In this document: one piece after another, positions 6,510 through 7,372 of the stretch
Layout: each line of letters opens with the position of its first letter
Position numbering within the stretch: position 1 is the stretch's first letter
Origin: Candidatus Rokuibacteriota bacterium
Lineage (GTDB): Bacteria > Methylomirabilota > Methylomirabilia > Rokubacteriales > CSP1-6
Assembly: GCA_003220195.1 (NCBI GenBank)
Contig: QHRT01000246.1
Location: forward strand, 4,382 to 11,753
Length of the DNA: 7,372 nucleotides
Direction: 5' to 3'
Notes under the pieces: model-generated
What the model saw: only the letters and a program-made list of their open reading frames with translations
Database searches by the model: none
Told to the model about the DNA's origin: nothing
Program-made: the position numbers and the translations under genes

Positions 6510-7114
6510 CGCGCGAGCGCCTCCTCGACGATCGTCCGCACGTCGGCGGCGACGGCGTCGGTCGTGCGCGCGGCATCGATTCGCCGCACGCGCTTCGGCT
6601 CCGCCCGGCAGAGTTCGAGGTAGCCGCGGCGGACGCGACGATGGAAGCCGAGACCGAGCTGCTCGAACCGGTCCAGACGACGCCAGCCGATCCGCCGAAA
6701 TCCTTCCGCCGGAGAGAGATCGAACAGCAGCGTCAGGTCGGGCAGGATACCACCGGTCGCGCGAAGGTTGAGATCGCGGATCATTTCGAGATCGACCCCG
6801 CGCCCGTATCCCTGGTACGCGATCGTCGCGTCGGTATAGCGATCGCAGAGCACGATACGTCCCTTCTTGAGCCACGGGGCGATCTTCTCGACGACGTGCT
6901 GGCGCCGCGCCGCCATGAAGAGCCACAGCTCGGCGAGCCGGTCAGGGGCCTCTTCGAAGAGCCGCCGGATCTCGACGCCGAGCCGGGTGCCGTCCGGTTC
7001 TCTCGTGCACTCGACGGCATGACCGGCACGCCGGAGGCCGCGGGCGAGCCGTTTCATCTGGGTCGTCTTCCCGGACCCCTCGACGCCTTCGAACGTGATG
7101 AAAACCCCCCGCAC
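6497..7114 (-). CDS. tmk: Thymidylate kinase (dTMP kinase)
   Basis: The enzyme phosphorylates dTMP to dTDP using ATP, an essential cytoplasmic step toward dTTP. The 205-residue product has the P-loop EGVEGSGKTT (9-18), TREPDGT (37-43, the dTMP-binding loop), DRY (91-93), AYQGYGRGVD (99-108) and an Arg-rich LID segment followed by DRFE and FHRRVRRGYLEL (141-168), as in bacterial type II enzymes. The third position of the usual REPGGT motif is Asp41 rather than Gly. I start at GTG 7114 (MRGVFITFEG), the usual family N-terminus, with GAGAGAGG 7 nt upstream. A TTG at 7135 would add seven residues but falls inside the palindromic element. It is the first recognised gene of the cluster. Confidence 0.95.
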   Translation of the reverse strand: MRGVFITFEGVEGSGKTTQMKRLARGLRRAGHAVECTREPDGTRLGVEIRRLFEEAPDRLAELWLFMAARRQHVVEKIAPWLKKGRIVLCDRYTDATIAYQGYGRGVDLEMIRDLNLRATGGILPDLTLLFDLSPAEGFRRIGWRRLDRFEQLGLGFHRRVRRGYLELCRAEPKRVRRIDAARTTDAVAADVRTIVEEALARCRR

Positions 7115-7121
7115 CCTGCGA

Positions 7122-7129
7122 CCTCTCTC
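7122..7129 (-). promoter_or_regulatory. Ribosome binding site for tmk
   Basis: The minus strand reads GAGAGAGG, 7 nt before the GTG at 7114. This spacing, plus the family N-terminus, selects 7114 over the TTG at 7135. Confidence 0.6.
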
Positions 7130-7154
7130 GCGCAATGAGCCACTGTATCATTGC

Positions 7155-7181
7155 TCGGAGGGGGCTTCGCCCCCCTTCCGA
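7155..7181. repeat. Hairpin 1 of the element: G-run/C-run stem-loop
   Basis: TCGGA + GGGGGC pairs with GCCCCC + TCCGA around a TTC triloop (GAA on the minus strand), with a 2-nt bulge (7175-7176). Its left arm shares bases with the outer inverted repeat, so the two structures exclude each other. Confidence 0.7.
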
Positions 7182-7182
7182 C

Positions 7183-7215
7183 GGGCGGAGCGAGCCTGGC
7201 GGCTCGCTCTCGCCC
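7183..7215. repeat. Hairpin 2 of the element: 13-bp GC stem-loop
   Basis: GGGCG (7183-7187) and AGCGAGCC (7189-7196) pair with GGCTCGCT (7201-7208) and CGCCC (7211-7215) around a TGGC loop. The only irregularity is a 1-by-2 internal mismatch. This is the strongest local fold in the spacer. Confidence 0.75.
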
Positions 7216-7297
7216 TGCCTCCTCCCAGAGCAACATTGCGCGGGCCAAGCTCGCGCTCGAAACGCGGCTCCTCATGTGCGCGGCGAAGACCTTGGAC

Positions 7298-7372
7298 CTA
7301 TAAACCGTGGAGCGGAAAGATGAGGCGGCGGATCGCCGCGACCTGCCGATCGGCATAGTCGGTGATGCGCCG
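7298..7372 (-). CDS. 3' end of an unidentified upstream gene
   Basis: One minus-strand frame is open from the window edge to a TAG at 7298-7300, giving 24 residues that end in RRLIFPLHGL. Most codons end in G or C (about 19 of 24), like the neighbouring genes, and the stop lies just outside the palindromic spacer. I do not recognise the protein from so short a tail. Chance openness of 75 bases in GC-rich DNA is the alternative. Confidence 0.4.
   Translation of the reverse strand, partial: RRITDYADRQVAAIRRLIFPLHGL

Larger units (their letters stand above)
7129..7242. repeat. Composite palindromic element (REP/MITE-like)
   Basis: The ends form a perfect 9-bp inverted repeat, CGCGCAATG (7129-7137) and CATTGCGCG (7234-7242). 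Inside them a second pair, TTGCTC-GGAGG (7151-7161) and CCTCC-CA-GAGCAA (7221-7233), is complementary apart from a 2-nt insertion. Three local hairpins follow: GCAATGA/TCATTGC (7132-7154), the G/C-run hairpin at 7155-7181, and a 13-bp-stem hairpin at 7183-7215. Nested terminal repeats with internal hairpins resemble intergenic repeats of the REP/BIME or non-autonomous transposon type. No transposase or target duplication is seen. Copy number cannot be judged from one window. Confidence 0.55.
7115..7297. other. Intergenic spacer upstream of tmk, 183 bp
   Basis: About 114 of the 183 bases form a nested palindromic element (7129-7242). The rest (7243-7297) shows no reading frame or promoter that I can support; no convincing -35/-10 pair was seen. 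None of the hairpins is followed by a run of T on the minus strand, so I see no classic intrinsic terminator for the upstream gene. Confidence 0.6.

Noticed and set aside
4725..6623. A 632-codon open frame on the plus strand, antisense to ricT, holB and part of tmk
   Set aside because: It lies opposite three clear genes, is rich in Arg, Ala, His and Asp, and has no recognisable motif. Long antisense frames are expected at this GC content.
6510..6926. An N-terminal extension of holB into tmk
   Set aside because: tmk motifs occupy this DNA in another frame, and delta' homology starts at ATG 6509.
7155..7215. Intrinsic terminator for the gene upstream of tmk
   Set aside because: The stems are strong but no T run follows on the minus strand, so a rho-independent terminator is not supported.
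7054..7356. A 100-codon minus-strand frame through the spacer
   Set aside because: It runs through the palindromic element and into tmk in the wrong frame, with a Ser/Arg-rich product and no motif.

Overview
The window is very GC-rich, third codon positions are mostly G or C, and GTG starts are frequent. All recognisable genes lie on the minus strand, so they read from high to low coordinates. In transcription order they are: the 3' end of an unidentified gene, a palindrome-rich spacer, tmk, holB, ricT (PSP1 family), metG, a small hypothetical gene, a membrane protein with a C-terminal DUF2914-like domain, tatD, and the 5' part of an M28-family metallopeptidase that leaves the window. The order tmk-holB-ricT-metG-tatD is a common bacterial chromosomal arrangement. 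The GC content, compact GTG-start operon and palindromic spacer repeat suggest an uncultured soil or sediment bacterium, for example Rokubacteria/Methylomirabilota, Acidobacteria or a deltaproteobacterial lineage. That placement is a guess and no marker here fixes it.

Layout. 7298-7372: the last 24 codons of an upstream minus-strand gene. 7115-7297: the only intergenic region of any size, 183 bp, of which about 114 bp is a nested palindromic element. 6497-7114: thymidylate kinase. 5622-6509: DNA polymerase III delta' subunit, overlapping tmk by 13 bp. 4701-5591: RicT-like PSP1 protein. 2794-4704: methionyl-tRNA synthetase. 2537-2797: small helical protein of unknown function. 1430-2530: multi-pass membrane protein. 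538-1413: TatD-family metal-dependent DNase/deacylase carrying an in-frame insertion of about 28 residues. 1-535: M28 peptidase, cut by the window edge. Gaps between genes are 30 bp or less. Three junctions share the same 4-base GTGA stop/start overlap, or a second GTG two codons later, so the set looks like one translationally coupled operon.

Functionally the operon joins dTTP supply (tmk), clamp loading at the replication fork (holB), an RNA-maturation/regulatory factor (ricT), methionine charging of tRNA (metG) and a TatD hydrolase, plus three less expected members: the small protein, the DUF2914-type membrane protein and the peptidase. I found no phage, transposase, CRISPR or defence genes. 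The parts that ordinary annotation does not explain are the composite palindrome upstream of tmk, the repeat-like in-frame insertion in tatD, and a third cysteine cluster in RicT.
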